This document shows positions 9,303 through 17,984 of a stretch of DNA of 64,000 nucleotides, one piece after another. Source of the DNA: Roseospirillum parvum. Its GTDB lineage: Bacteria > Pseudomonadota > Alphaproteobacteria > Rhodospirillales > Rhodospirillaceae. The notes under the pieces are model-generated. The model was not told the DNA's origin and did not search any database. It saw only the letters and a list, made by a program, of their open reading frames with translations. Made by a program: the position numbers and the translations under genes. How positions within the stretch are numbered: position 1 is the stretch's first letter; every line of letters begins with the position of its first letter. The stretch covers positions 62,001-126,000 of the forward strand of contig NZ_FNCV01000002.1 of the NCBI RefSeq assembly GCF_900100455.1. The letters run 5' to 3'.

Positions 9303-10312
9303 GCGGCCTCCCCGGGGCGGCGGCCGGCAAGCAGCCAGATCAGCACCCCGACCACGCCCAGGGCGGCCAGCAGGGCCAGCCCCTGGCCCGCCGGATCGGC
9401 CCCGACGCTGCCCAGGGCCAGGGCGACCAGGGCCAGGTTGACGACCCCGATCAGCGCCGCCACCCGGTCGTGCGGCCAGCCGGCGTCGACCGCCTTCTGA
9501 TAGGCGTGGCGGCGGTGCGGGGTGAGGATGTTCTCGCCCTTCATGAGGCGGGTCAAAATGGCCTGCCCGCCATCGACCAGATAATAGAGCGGCAGGATCA
9601 GCGCCGCCGCCCACTGTCCCTTGACGGCCAGCAGCAACAGCAGCCAGCCGAGCAGATAGCCCAGCGGAATGCTCCCCACGTCGCCCAGGAACAGCTTGGC
9701 CCGGTGCCAGTTCCAGGGCAGGAAGCCGAGCAGCACGCAGGCGACGATCAGCCCGGCCGCCGCGAGGTCGCCGGGCAGGGCGGCCTGCCAGCCGACCACG
9801 GCGGCGCCGGCGGCGATGGCGATCCCTTCCACCCCGGTGATCCCGTCGATGCCGTCCATGAAGTTGACCACGTTGAGGAAACCGGCCCAGGCCACGACCA
9901 GCAGCGGGGCCTCGATCCAGCCCGGCAGCAGGCCGGGCAGCCCCTCGCCGGGCAGCGCCGCCACGCCAATCCCGGCGGCGGCCAGATGGGCGATCAGGCG
10001 GGGCACGGCGGGCAGGCCCCGGATGTCGTCGAGCCACGACACTCCGGCCAGCAGCAGGGCCGCCGCCAACACCCAGCCGACCTGCCCCAGTCCATCGCCC
10101 CCCCAGGTCAGATGATGGGCCAGCAGGGCGGCCAGCCCGACCCCGATCACCGCCAGCCCGCCGCCGCGCGGAGTCGGCAGATGGTGCGACGAGCGGTGGT
10201 TGGGCATGTCCAGCACCTGCCGGTGGCGCAGCCAGCGCAGCGCCCCGGCGGTGGCCAGCCAGGCCAGCCCGACCAGGGCGGCGAGCAGGGCCACGGCAAG
10301 CCCGGGGCTCAC
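9299..10312 (-). CDS. Undecaprenyl-phosphate sugar-1-phosphate transferase (WecA/MraY-like, GT4)
   Basis: This 337-aa polytopic membrane enzyme starts with GTG at 10312, overlapping the fkbM stop (GTGA). Family motifs are VSWLDDIRGLP (Asp-Asp), NFMDGIDGITG and the cytosolic TPHRRHAYQ, with about ten hydrophobic helices. It transfers a HexNAc-1-phosphate from UDP-sugar to undecaprenyl phosphate and so starts glycan assembly. It resembles WbpL/WecA rather than MraY because it lies in a glycan operon and lacks mur neighbours. The sugar specificity is unknown. Confidence 0.9.
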   Translation of the reverse strand: MSPGLAVALLAALVGLAWLATAGALRWLRHRQVLDMPNHRSSHHLPTPRGGGLAVIGVGLAALLAHHLTWGGDGLGQVGWVLAAALLLAGVSWLDDIRGLPAVPRLIAHLAAAGIGVAALPGEGLPGLLPGWIEAPLLVVAWAGFLNVVNFMDGIDGITGVEGIAIAAGAAVVGWQAALPGDLAAAGLIVACVLLGFLPWNWHRAKLFLGDVGSIPLGYLLGWLLLLLAVKGQWAAALILPLYYLVDGGQAILTRLMKGENILTPHRRHAYQKAVDAGWPHDRVAALIGVVNLALVALALGSVGADPAGQGLALLAALGVVGVLIWLLAGRRPGEAA

Positions 10313-11109
10313 CGGGCGGGGTCCCCGGCCGGGCGGGCCAGCACATCGCAATAGCCATCGGGGCCGCCGGCCCGGGCCAGGATGGCGGCGTCGTCCAGCG
10401 GTTCCCCCAGGCCGGCGCGGTCGGGGATCGACAGCCGGTAGCCGTGGTCGCGCAGCCGGGCCAGCAGCGCGCCGGCCGACGCGCCGTAGGCCCTGAGGGC
10501 GCCGTCGGTCACCTCGACCAGCAGCGCCGGGCGGTGGCTGGCCAGGGTCTCGGCGGCCCCGTCCAGAACCAGGCTTTCCGCCCCCTGGACGTCGATCTTG
10601 ACCAGCGACAGCGGACGCCCGGCGGCGTGGCGGGCGACCAGGGCGTCGACCGTGGTGGCGCCGACCGTCAGCCCCTCGGACCCGGCCGCCGCGCCGGTGG
10701 CCAGCTTGTGGTCCATCGGATTGCCGGCATCCAGCTTCAGGCGCCGCGTCCCCGGCGCCTCGGCGCAGGCGGCGGCCAGCACGCGGATGGGCGCCGCCCC
10801 CCGGCGGGCCGGCAGCAGGGACAGGCGGACCAGATTGTCCGGCCCCGGCTCGACCGCCACCACCAGCCCCTCGGGCCCCGCCCAGTCGGCGAAGCGACGG
10901 GCGAAAAAGCCGACGTTGGCGCCAATGTCGAGGACCAGACTGCCGGGCGTCACCAGCTCGGCCAGATGCGCCGTGCCGGGGGCTTCCAGGCGCGCCTTGT
11001 AGAAATCGTAGAGCAGCAGCCACAGGCGTTGCACCCAGGGCTTCTCCAACAGGCCGCTGGCCGCCAGCCGCCGGTTGAGGCCGAGCAGGAGTCGTTGCAG
11101 ACGGGTCAT
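10309..11109 (-). CDS. FkbM-family methyltransferase
   Basis: This 266-aa protein starts at ATG 11109 (MTRLQRLLLG). The AdoMet-binding motif is LVLDIGANVGFFARRF, and SLVKIDVQGAESLVLDGA is the typical FkbM post-motif. FkbM enzymes O-methylate sugars or polyketides, and here the operon suggests methylation of a surface glycan. The frame is open upstream to 11430, but that part has no family similarity. It is the first gene of the polysaccharide operon, divergent from the 157-aa gene at 11417. Confidence 0.85.
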   Translation of the reverse strand: MTRLQRLLLGLNRRLAASGLLEKPWVQRLWLLLYDFYKARLEAPGTAHLAELVTPGSLVLDIGANVGFFARRFADWAGPEGLVVAVEPGPDNLVRLSLLPARRGAAPIRVLAAACAEAPGTRRLKLDAGNPMDHKLATGAAAGSEGLTVGATTVDALVARHAAGRPLSLVKIDVQGAESLVLDGAAETLASHRPALLVEVTDGALRAYGASAGALLARLRDHGYRLSIPDRAGLGEPLDDAAILARAGGPDGYCDVLARPAGDPAR

Positions 11110-11416
11110 GGCGCCGGGGCGTGCCTTGGCTGAAGGATCAGAAAAACCGGTGGCGAGGCCCTGATGTGCCACAACCCTTGCCCCCCGACAAGGCCGGCCG
11201 GCGGGCAGCGCCCGGCCGCCCACCGTCGGGGCGAACGCCGGAATCGGCCCGAAGAACACAATCATGAGGAGCGCCGCTTTCCAGTTGCCCCTTTTCCCTG
11301 GCTGCACATACACTTCCGCCAAGGCGTTGCCCCTGGCCCCTAACAGCGTGACAGCACGACTGGCACGACCCGCCCAGTGCAGGGGGAATCGTGTGTGCCG
11401 AGCCGCAAGATGGGTT

Positions 11417-11890
11417 ATGGTCGAAAGCATGTGCGATGAGAAAGACGATCTCTCCTGGCTGAGCTACGATCCCGGAGAGCGACGCACCAAGCACAAGGGA
11501 AACAACCACGAGCCCGAGTTTGTCCGCCAGGGAAACGGCTTGATTGGCAAGTGCCCGCGAACCATCGACGCGGGCTTGGCCGAGGGTCTGTTGAAGAACG
11601 GCATTGCGCACTATCCTGGCGAGGACGAGGTGGCCCGGACCGACCCTCGGGGGCGACCTTGCCCACGTCGGGTGTTCAATGTACACGAAGGAGCTATCTA
11701 TGTTGCCCACCCGACCCGGGCCGAAGCGGGGACCTTCCACGGCTACCCCTTCGACCAGCAGGGTGATCCGAAACGGGGCATTCCCCGCGCCATCCTGAGG
11801 CAGCTGAGGGAGCGCGCCGAAGCTCAAGGGCACCTCAGGGCGTTCCAGGAGTGGGTGGACCAGCATACCACCGAACGGCGCCGGTTCTGA
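11417..11890 (+). CDS. Uncharacterised 157-aa protein paired with an ImmA/IrrE peptidase
   Basis: I do not recognise this family. The ATG at 11417 (MVESMCDEKDDLSW) is chosen over an in-frame start further upstream, which has low-quality translation. The protein is soluble and has no signal peptide or membrane segment. Conserved-looking stretches are RTKHKGNNHEPEF, IGKCPRTID, FNVHEGAIYVAHP and TFHGYPF, with several His, Lys and aromatic residues that could be catalytic. It ends 18 bp before the ImmA/IrrE gene, so the two are probably co-transcribed. Pairing with such a peptidase suggests a toxin or stress effector and its controller, but this is inference. Confidence 0.7.
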   Translation: MVESMCDEKDDLSWLSYDPGERRTKHKGNNHEPEFVRQGNGLIGKCPRTIDAGLAEGLLKNGIAHYPGEDEVARTDPRGRPCPRRVFNVHEGAIYVAHPTRAEAGTFHGYPFDQQGDPKRGIPRAILRQLRERAEAQGHLRAFQEWVDQHTTERRRF

Positions 11891-11908
11891 CCGGGACCCA
11901 TACCGAAA

Positions 11909-13384
11909 ATGAGCAAGACCACATGCACCCAGGGAATTCCCCCGTACCCGCCGACCGTGATCGGCGGCGAGGACGGATTAAGGATCACCCTGTGGATGTC
12001 GCCCGAGGCCCACGACCTGGACGGCGCCCTGCCGTTGATCCTGGAGCTGAACGGTCGTCCGCTGTGGCACGGCGGCGGTGACGACTGCCGTCGGCCACTC
12101 TACTGGTTCTGGGAGGACCTGCTTGACTTCCTCGGCACACGCTGGGCCCATCTGCTGTTCCAGGAGACCTACCCCCTGGGACTGACACCGCTTATGCCGG
12201 CTGACCTGTGGAAAGACCTTGAGGCCCGGTGGGACCGCATCCAACCGGCCGAAGAGGTGATGGACGACGAGGACGAGGCAGTCCACCGCTTCGAGGATTC
12301 CCATAACCTGGCCTTTTCCACCTCCGGCATGAGCCTGCCCAGCCTTCTTGTGATGCGCGAAGGCGCCTCCATGCTTCTTCAGGCCGGCACCGAGCCACCT
12401 GTGCGGCGCCCCTTTGACGAGGTGGTTAGAGTCCTGGAGCAGACTGGCGATGCCCTGTTCGACGCCCTGGCGGGCAATCCGCGCGACGGAGTCGCCGAAG
12501 CCAGGGCTGCGTGGCAGGCGCGCTGGGAGATCGAGCCCGAGCGCCTGACCCGACTGCGCACCGGCCTGGACCCGGCCCGCCTGAACAACGTGAGGATTCC
12601 CCCATCCACGCCGCCGCGCAACCGTCGTGAAGCAGCCAGTGATGATGAGTTTCGGGCCGTTGCCAGAATGATTGGAAACCACCTGGACGACGCCCATCTC
12701 AATCGGGCAATCGACTGGATAGGACAGCAGCCGCACAGAGAAACGCCAGAGGTGGATCGTATCGCGGAAACGCTGCGGCAGGATATTATTGCTAAACCAC
12801 ACTTCGGGACGCAGAAGTTTTTCGAGCAGGGGCGCAAGATCGCACTCTGGTTCCGCAGGTTTCTGCAGCTGGACCCCGAGGACCCGGTCGACCCTCAATC
12901 TCTGCTGGCCGATTGGGGTATACCTGTTCATACGCAGGACCTTGGACCGCCCGAACTCAATGCGTTGACGTGCTGGGGGCCCAACCATGGGCCGGCAATC
13001 CTGGTCAACATGAACGGGAAATTCAGTAGCAACCAGAACGGCAGACGCGCCGTTCTGGCCCACGAGGTCTGCCACCTCCTGGTAGACCGCCACGACGCCC
13101 TGACCGTTGCCGAGGTTTACGGGGGACTCGCCCCCGGTGGACCGGAAAAGCGGGCCAACGCCTTTGCCGCCGAGTTGCTGGCCCCCCAGCAGGCATTGAT
13201 CGAACTCCACCGGCAACTCGGACGGCCCCCCATCAAGCAGACCCTGGCCGAAATCCAGGCACGCTACAGCGTGTCGGTGCATTTGGCCGCCCAACAGTTA
13301 AGAAATGCCGGGCGGACAAGTCTGTCCGACGCCGACATGCGGGCTCTTGACAGCATCTGCGATCACGACGCTGACGCTGCCTAA
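11909..13384 (+). CDS. ImmA/IrrE-family zinc metallo-endopeptidase with long N-terminal extension
   Basis: This is a 491-aa protein. The C-terminal third (about residues 330-450) holds the zinc site AVLAHEVCHLLVDRHD (HEXXH). ANAFAAELLAP follows, supplying the third ligand region of the ImmA/IrrE (DUF955) fold. The first 300 residues are unlike the short HTH of classical ImmA partners and are unassigned. ImmA cleaves phage repressors and IrrE/DdrO-type enzymes cleave regulators under stress. There is no DNA-binding partner here, only the 157-aa protein upstream. The gene lies between the glycan operon and the SRP RNA, and composition is slightly less GC-rich than its flanks. Confidence 0.85.
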   Translation: MSKTTCTQGIPPYPPTVIGGEDGLRITLWMSPEAHDLDGALPLILELNGRPLWHGGGDDCRRPLYWFWEDLLDFLGTRWAHLLFQETYPLGLTPLMPADLWKDLEARWDRIQPAEEVMDDEDEAVHRFEDSHNLAFSTSGMSLPSLLVMREGASMLLQAGTEPPVRRPFDEVVRVLEQTGDALFDALAGNPRDGVAEARAAWQARWEIEPERLTRLRTGLDPARLNNVRIPPSTPPRNRREAASDDEFRAVARMIGNHLDDAHLNRAIDWIGQQPHRETPEVDRIAETLRQDIIAKPHFGTQKFFEQGRKIALWFRRFLQLDPEDPVDPQSLLADWGIPVHTQDLGPPELNALTCWGPNHGPAILVNMNGKFSSNQNGRRAVLAHEVCHLLVDRHDALTVAEVYGGLAPGGPEKRANAFAAELLAPQQALIELHRQLGRPPIKQTLAEIQARYSVSVHLAAQQLRNAGRTSLSDADMRALDSICDHDADAA

Positions 13385-13553
13385 CTTTGGAATGGCAAGC
13401 CGTTCTTGGCACTCCGGATGCCCTGCCGCCCTATCGATGGATCACCGACGACCTAGGTTCTCCCGGGCCATTCTGGCGGTACCTTCGAGCCAGGGACCGC
13501 ACGCAAGCACACCAAGGCTAGGGCGAAACGTCTCCTGACAGCAACATGGGGGC

Positions 13554-13584
13554 TTGCTTCGGGGGGCGGGGTATCGCATATACT
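13554..13584 (+). promoter_or_regulatory. Predicted sigma-70 promoter of the SRP RNA gene
   Basis: TTGCTT (13554-13559) and TATACT (13579-13584) are separated by 19 bases, slightly long. The RNA 5' end predicted by base pairing is 8 bases after the -10 box, which supports the assignment. Confidence 0.5.
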
Positions 13585-13591
13585 CCGCCTC

Positions 13592-13687
13592 GGAAGGCCG
13601 GCGGCGGACGGGCGCCTCGCCAACCCGGTCAGGTCCGGAAGGAAGCAGCCGCAACGAGTTTCCGTCCGGGTCGTCGTTCGGTCTTCC
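13592..13687 (+). ncRNA. ffs: Signal recognition particle 4.5S RNA
   Basis: The invariant apical domain GGTCAGGTCCGGAAGGAAGC lies at 13627-13646 and binds Ffh. The flanking arms (GGAAGGCC... at 13592 and ...GGTCTTCC ending at 13687) pair to close an approximately 96-nt hairpin, the normal size for a small proteobacterial SRP RNA. Its position just upstream of dnaX is usual in alphaproteobacteria. The ends are estimated from pairing. Confidence 0.93.
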
Positions 13688-13868
13688 ACCCCTTACCCAG
13701 AGCTTCCCGACAGGTCGCCCGAGGGAGGATCGAGGGTGGAACCGCGCCCCCCTTTGGCCGCGCCCTTTTTGGCCGTGCCCCCTTGGGGGGAGCGCCGCGC
13801 CACCTCTTGATCCTGACCGCGCAGCCTGACCGCGTGCCCTGTCCGCTCCCTTGCCAGGGGTCGCCCCG

Positions 13869-15659
13869 ATGACCGAGCAGCCTCCGCCGCCCGACACGCC
13901 GGCGGCCGACAGCCCGGCGGCCGACGGCCCGGCGGCCAGAACCCCGCCAGCGACCCGCGGCGCCTCCCAGACCCCCTACACCGTGCTGGCCCGCAAGTAC
14001 CGGCCGGCCGACTTCTCGGCCCTGATCGGCCAGGAAGCGCTGGTCCGCACCCTGTCCAACGCCATCGCCCGTGGCCGGCTGGCCCAGGCCTACATGCTGA
14101 CCGGGGTGCGCGGGGTGGGCAAGACGACCACGGCGCGCATCATCGCCCGCGCCCTCAACTGCATCGGCCCCGATGGCCAGGGCGGCCCCACCGTCACCCC
14201 GTGCGGGGTGTGCGAGCATTGCCGGGCGATCGCCGAGGACCGCCACGTCGACATCCTGGAGCTGGACGCGGCCAGCCGCACCGGGGTCGGCGACATGCGC
14301 GAGATCCTCGACGGGGTGCGCTACCGGCCGACCTCGGCGCGCTACAAGATCTACATCATCGACGAAGTGCACATGCTCTCCACCCAGGCCTTCAACGCCC
14401 TGTTGAAGACCCTGGAGGAGCCGCCGGCCCATGTGAAGTTCATCTTCGCCACCACCGAGATCCGCAAGGTCCCGGTCACCGTGCTGTCGCGCTGCCAGCG
14501 CTTCGACCTGCGCCGCGTCGAGGCCGAGACCCTGGCCCGCCACTTCGCCGGTATCGCCCAGGCCGAGGGGGCCGGCATCGAGGCCGAGGCCCTGGCCCTG
14601 ATCGCCCGGGCCGCCGATGGTTCGGTGCGCGACGGGCTGTCGCTGCTCGACCAGGCCATCGTGCACGGCGCCGGCACGGTCGAGGCGACCCAGGTGCGGG
14701 CCATGCTGGGGCTGGCCGACCGGGCCGCCGTGTTCGACCTCTTCCAGTCGCTGATGGGCGGCGACATCGCCGCCGCGCTGGACCAGCTGGCCGACCACCA
14801 CCGGGCCGGCGCCGACCCGCTGGTGGTGGTGCAGGACCTGCTCGACGTCACCCACTGGGTGACCCGGGTCAAGCTGATCCCGGCCAGCGCCGACGACCCG
14901 GCGATTGCCGAGGCCGAGCGCACGCGCGGCCGCGAGCTGGCCCAGACCCTGTCCATGCCGGTGCTCTCGCGGGCCTGGCAGATGCTGCTCAAGGGCCTGT
15001 CCGAGGCGCGCGGCGCTCCCTCCACCCTGCAGGCGGTGGAAATGCTGCTCATCCGGGTCGCCTTCGCGGCCGACCTGCCGAGCCCCGAGGACGCCCTGAA
15101 GGCCTTGAAGGACGGCCGTGGCGAGGCCGGCCAGCCGCCCCGGGGCCCCGCCACGCCGCCGTCCGGACCGGCCGCCGAGGCCTCGGCGCCGCCAACTGCC
15201 GAGTCGCCGGCCCCGGCGCCCGCCTCGACCGACGCCGCCTGCCCGGGCGACTTCGATGCCGTGGTCGCCCTGTTCGAGGCGCGCGGCGAACCGCGCCTCG
15301 CCGCCCACCTCAAGCGCGACGTCAGGCTGGTCGCCTGCGCCCCCGGGCGGCTGGAGCTGAACCTCGACCCCGATGCTCCGCTGCCGCCCGACTTCCTGCC
15401 CCGGCTGCGCCAGCGGCTGTCCACCTGGACCGGCCGGCTGTGGGTGGTCGAACGCTCGACCCAGGCCGGGCTCGACCCGTTGAGCGCCCGCCTGCTCGCC
15501 GAGGCGCGCCAGGAGCCGCTGATCGCCGCCCTGCTCGACGCCTTTCCCGGGGCCAAACTGCGCCTCGAACCCTTAAGCGAGATCAACCCGCCGCCCCCCG
15601 AACCCGAGATGGAGATGGAGATGGACATGAACTGGGACGCCGACAGCGCCTTGTTCTGA
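13869..15659 (+). CDS. dnaX: DNA polymerase III subunits gamma and tau
   Basis: This 596-aa clamp-loader ATPase starts at ATG 13869 (MTEQPPPPDT), with AGGGG 8 bases upstream. The AAA+ core has GVRGVGKTTTARI (Walker A), a zinc-binding CGVCEHC and DEVHML (Walker B). A Pro/Ala-rich linker (about residues 415-455) leads to the tau C-terminal domain that contacts polymerase alpha. The protein ends with an odd Glu-Met repeat (MEMEMDMNWD). I found no A-rich slippery site of the E. coli type, so only tau may be made. It is followed by ebfC and recR in the common bacterial order. Confidence 0.93.
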   Translation: MTEQPPPPDTPAADSPAADGPAARTPPATRGASQTPYTVLARKYRPADFSALIGQEALVRTLSNAIARGRLAQAYMLTGVRGVGKTTTARIIARALNCIGPDGQGGPTVTPCGVCEHCRAIAEDRHVDILELDAASRTGVGDMREILDGVRYRPTSARYKIYIIDEVHMLSTQAFNALLKTLEEPPAHVKFIFATTEIRKVPVTVLSRCQRFDLRRVEAETLARHFAGIAQAEGAGIEAEALALIARAADGSVRDGLSLLDQAIVHGAGTVEATQVRAMLGLADRAAVFDLFQSLMGGDIAAALDQLADHHRAGADPLVVVQDLLDVTHWVTRVKLIPASADDPAIAEAERTRGRELAQTLSMPVLSRAWQMLLKGLSEARGAPSTLQAVEMLLIRVAFAADLPSPEDALKALKDGRGEAGQPPRGPATPPSGPAAEASAPPTAESPAPAPASTDAACPGDFDAVVALFEARGEPRLAAHLKRDVRLVACAPGRLELNLDPDAPLPPDFLPRLRQRLSTWTGRLWVVERSTQAGLDPLSARLLAEARQEPLIAALLDAFPGAKLRLEPLSEINPPPPEPEMEMEMDMNWDADSALF

Positions 15660-15714
15660 CCCGCCTCCGCCACATCCCCAAGTTCCCAAGTTAGAGAGAA
15701 GGACCCCATCCCCG

Positions 15715-16038
15715 ATGAAGAACCTCGGCAACCTGATGAAGCAGGCCCAGCAGATGCAGACCAAGATGGCCGAGATGCAGGAAAAGCTGGCCGAGACCGA
15801 GGTCACCGGGTCGAGTGGGGGCGGCATGTTGACCGTCACCGTCACCGGCAAGGCCGATGTGCGCTCGGTCAAGATCGACCCCACGCTGGTCGATCCCAAC
15901 GATGTCGAGGTGCTGGAGGACCTGATCGTCGCCGCCTTCGCCGACGCCAAGGCCAAGGTCGAGGAACTGGTCAAGACCGAGATGGACGAGGTGACTGGCG
16001 GCCTGGGCCTGCCCGGCGGCATGCAGTTGCCGTTCTGA
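15715..16038 (+). CDS. ebfC: YbaB/EbfC nucleoid-associated protein
   Basis: This 107-aa protein has a helical N-terminus ([20 protein letters not shown]), a central beta sheet with [12 protein letters not shown], and a helical C-terminus. It is the full length of the YbaB/EbfC dimeric DNA-binding family. It lies between dnaX and recR, its conserved neighbours, and has AGAGAGAAGGA upstream of the ATG. Its precise role in recombination or nucleoid structure is not known for this group. Confidence 0.92.
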   Translation: MKNLGNLMKQAQQMQTKMAEMQEKLAETEVTGSSGGGMLTVTVTGKADVRSVKIDPTLVDPNDVEVLEDLIVAAFADAKAKVEELVKTEMDEVTGGLGLPGGMQLPF

Positions 16039-16060
16039 CCTCCGTCCCCGCCGCCCCGGC

Positions 16061-16663
16061 ATGAGTGATGACGGCGCCCGCATCGGCCACCTGATCCAGT
16101 TGCTGGCCCGGCTGCCCGGCCTCGGCCCGCGCTCGGCCCGGCGCGCCGCGCTGCATCTGGTGAAAAAGCGCGACAGCCTGCTGGTGCCGCTGCTCAAGGC
16201 CCTGGAGGGGGTGGCCGAGACGGTCGCCCCCTGCACCATCTGCGGCAACTACGACACCATCAATCCGTGCGCCATCTGCGCCGACCCGGAGCGCCAGCCG
16301 GGCCTGCTCTGCGTGGTCGCCGAGGTGGGCGATCTGTGGGCCCTGGAGCGCGGCGGCAGCTTCCCCGGGCGCTATCATGTGCTGGGCGGCCTGCTGTCGC
16401 CGCTCGACGGCATCGGGCCCGAGGACCTGGGCCTCGACCGGCTGACCGCGCGCTGCCAGAGCGAGCGGGTGGAGGAGGTGATCCTCGCCCTGCCGGCCAC
16501 CGTCGACGGCCAGACCACCGCCCACGTCATCGCCAAACGCCTGGGCGGGGTCGGCACCACCGTCTCCACCCTGGCCCAGGGCGTGCCCGTCGGCGGCGAG
16601 CTGGACTACCTGGACGACGGCACCCTGTCGACCGCGCTGAAGGCCCGCCGCCCGGTGCTGTGA
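16061..16663 (+). CDS. recR: Recombination mediator protein RecR
   Basis: This 200-aa protein has an N-terminal helix-hairpin-helix ([20 protein letters not shown]), a four-cysteine zinc finger (CTICGNYD...CAICAD) and a TOPRIM domain starting near [15 protein letters not shown]. It works with RecO and RecF to load RecA at gaps. It lies 22 bp after ebfC, and its stop is followed at once by composite repeat copy C, which probably terminates the operon. Confidence 0.95.
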   Translation: MSDDGARIGHLIQLLARLPGLGPRSARRAALHLVKKRDSLLVPLLKALEGVAETVAPCTICGNYDTINPCAICADPERQPGLLCVVAEVGDLWALERGGSFPGRYHVLGGLLSPLDGIGPEDLGLDRLTARCQSERVEEVILALPATVDGQTTAHVIAKRLGGVGTTVSTLAQGVPVGGELDYLDDGTLSTALKARRPVL

Positions 16664-16667
16664 GGCG

Positions 16668-16850
16668 CCAAGGGGGCGCTGCCCCCTTGGAACCCCCGCC
16701 GGGGGGACCAGGGGCCCCCCCGGACCCCCGCCGTGACTTAAAACCCCACCCAGGGGGGCAAGCCCCCTGGGTGGGGTTTTGATTCATGGTGGGGTCTGGG
16801 GAGGCCCCTGGTCCCCCCGGCGGGGTTCAAAGGGGCAGCGCCCCTTTGCG
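16668..16850. repeat. Composite three-hairpin intergenic repeat, copy C (convergent recR/cupin)
   Basis: It has the same three-hairpin plan as the blocks at 131-312 and 4881-5062, but the flanking arms lie in inverted orientation relative to copy A. The central stem is at 16740-16780. The element fills essentially the whole gap between two convergent genes. Confidence 0.85.
16740..16780. terminator. Bidirectional intrinsic terminator in repeat copy C
   Basis: The stem CCCCACCCAGGGGG/CCCCCTGGGTGGGG is framed by AAAA and TTTT, so it can act on both recR-side and cupin-side transcripts. It is placed between convergent genes. Confidence 0.75.
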
Positions 16851-16852
16851 TC

Positions 16853-17368
16853 TCACGGCGTCAGGCTGGCGATCAGCTCGCTGGCCTGGGGCCAGTCGCG
16901 GCACAGGTCGGCCCGGTTGCCGTGCTGGTAGTCGTTGAAGTCGAAGCCGGGGGCGACGGTGCAGCCGAGCAGGGCGACATCGCCGCCGGGGACCAGTCGC
17001 GCCCCCTGCCAGGTGCCGGCGGGGACGACGCTTTGCACCTGCTCACCGGCCACCAGGTCGTTGCCCAGGGTGACCATCTGGTGGGAGCCGTCGGGATAGA
17101 GCTGAAGCTGCTCCACCGGGTCGCCCAGGTAGAAGTGGAAGACCTCGTCGCTGGCCAGCCGGTGCAGCGCCGAAACGGTGTCCGGGGTCAGCAGGTAGTA
17201 GATCGCGGTGGAGACACTGCGCGCCCCCGGATAGCGCGGCGGCAGGGCATCGGCCCCGACCACGTCCGGGCAGCGGTAGGTTTCCAGGAACCAGCCGCCC
17301 TCGGTGGGGTGGGGCTGAAGGCCCAGGTGGTCGATGATCCACTGGGCGGCGGGCGGCGAGGTGGGCAT
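16853..17368 (-). CDS. DUF985 cupin-fold protein
   Basis: This 171-aa protein starts at ATG 17368 (MPTSPPAAQW). HPTEGGWFLETYR, AIYYLLTPDTVSALHRL, DEVFHFYLGDP and VAPGFDFNDYQHG are the landmark stretches of the DUF985/Cupin_5 family. Histidines and glutamates are placed for a metal or small-molecule site. The biochemical role of the family is not established. It follows moaB on the same strand after an 88-bp gap and ends at repeat copy C. Confidence 0.85.
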   Translation of the reverse strand: MPTSPPAAQWIIDHLGLQPHPTEGGWFLETYRCPDVVGADALPPRYPGARSVSTAIYYLLTPDTVSALHRLASDEVFHFYLGDPVEQLQLYPDGSHQMVTLGNDLVAGEQVQSVVPAGTWQGARLVPGGDVALLGCTVAPGFDFNDYQHGNRADLCRDWPQASELIASLTP

Positions 17369-17456
17369 CTTGAGGCTGGCCGGGCGCAAAGGGGAAGGAC
17401 AGCGACCAGCATGGCACGGCCCGCCGATGTGGACCACCCCCGAGCGTGCCCGCCCC

Positions 17457-17984
17457 CTACCGCTCGCCCAAGCGGGGCAGCAGGTCGGCGAAGTTGCAGG
17501 GCCGGGTGCGGCTGTCGAGCTGGCGGCCCAGGATGCCGGCCCAGGCGTCGCGGCAGGCCCCCGGCGAGCCGGGCAGGGCGAAGATCAGGGTTTCGCCGGC
17601 CACCGCCGCACAGGCCCGCGACTGGATGGTGGCCGCCCCGATGCTCTCGTAACTCAGCCAGCGGAACAGCTCGCCGAAGCCGGGGATGTCCTTGTCGCGC
17701 ACCGCGGCCAGGGCCTCCGGGGTGACGTCGCGGCCGGTGATGCCGGTGCCGCCGGTGCTCAGCACCACCTCGACCCCGGGGTCGGCGATGAAGGCGCGCA
17801 ACGCCGCCTCGATGACCGGCTGGTCGTCGCGCACCAACTGACGCGCCGCAAGGTGGTGGCCGGCCTCGGTCAGGAGTTGGGCCAGGGTGTCGCCGGAGCG
17901 GTCGTCGGCCATCCGGCGGCTGTCGGAGATGGTCAGCACGGCGATGGCCAGCGGCCGGAACGGTTTGTCCACGCCCTGGCTCAT
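17457..17984 (-). CDS. moaB: Molybdenum cofactor biosynthesis protein MoaB
   Basis: This 175-aa MogA/MoaB-fold protein has [38 protein letters not shown] and [13 protein letters not shown]. These form the molybdopterin-binding pocket that adenylylates molybdopterin before molybdate insertion. Its ATG overlaps the stop of the lytic transglycosylase gene (ATGA). No other molybdenum cofactor genes are nearby. Confidence 0.9.
   Translation of the reverse strand: MSQGVDKPFRPLAIAVLTISDSRRMADDRSGDTLAQLLTEAGHHLAARQLVRDDQPVIEAALRAFIADPGVEVVLSTGGTGITGRDVTPEALAAVRDKDIPGFGELFRWLSYESIGAATIQSRACAAVAGETLIFALPGSPGACRDAWAGILGRQLDSRTRPCNFADLLPRLGER

Noticed and set aside
8341-9330. N-terminal extension of the WbpM-like frame across the epimerase gene
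   Set aside because: It is an out-of-frame reading of the epimerase gene. The start at 8340 matches the protein family and the 4-base overlap pattern of the operon.
13869-15659. Programmed frameshift in dnaX to make gamma
   Set aside because: No A-AAA-AAG-type slippery sequence is visible at the expected place, so I do not claim a gamma product.
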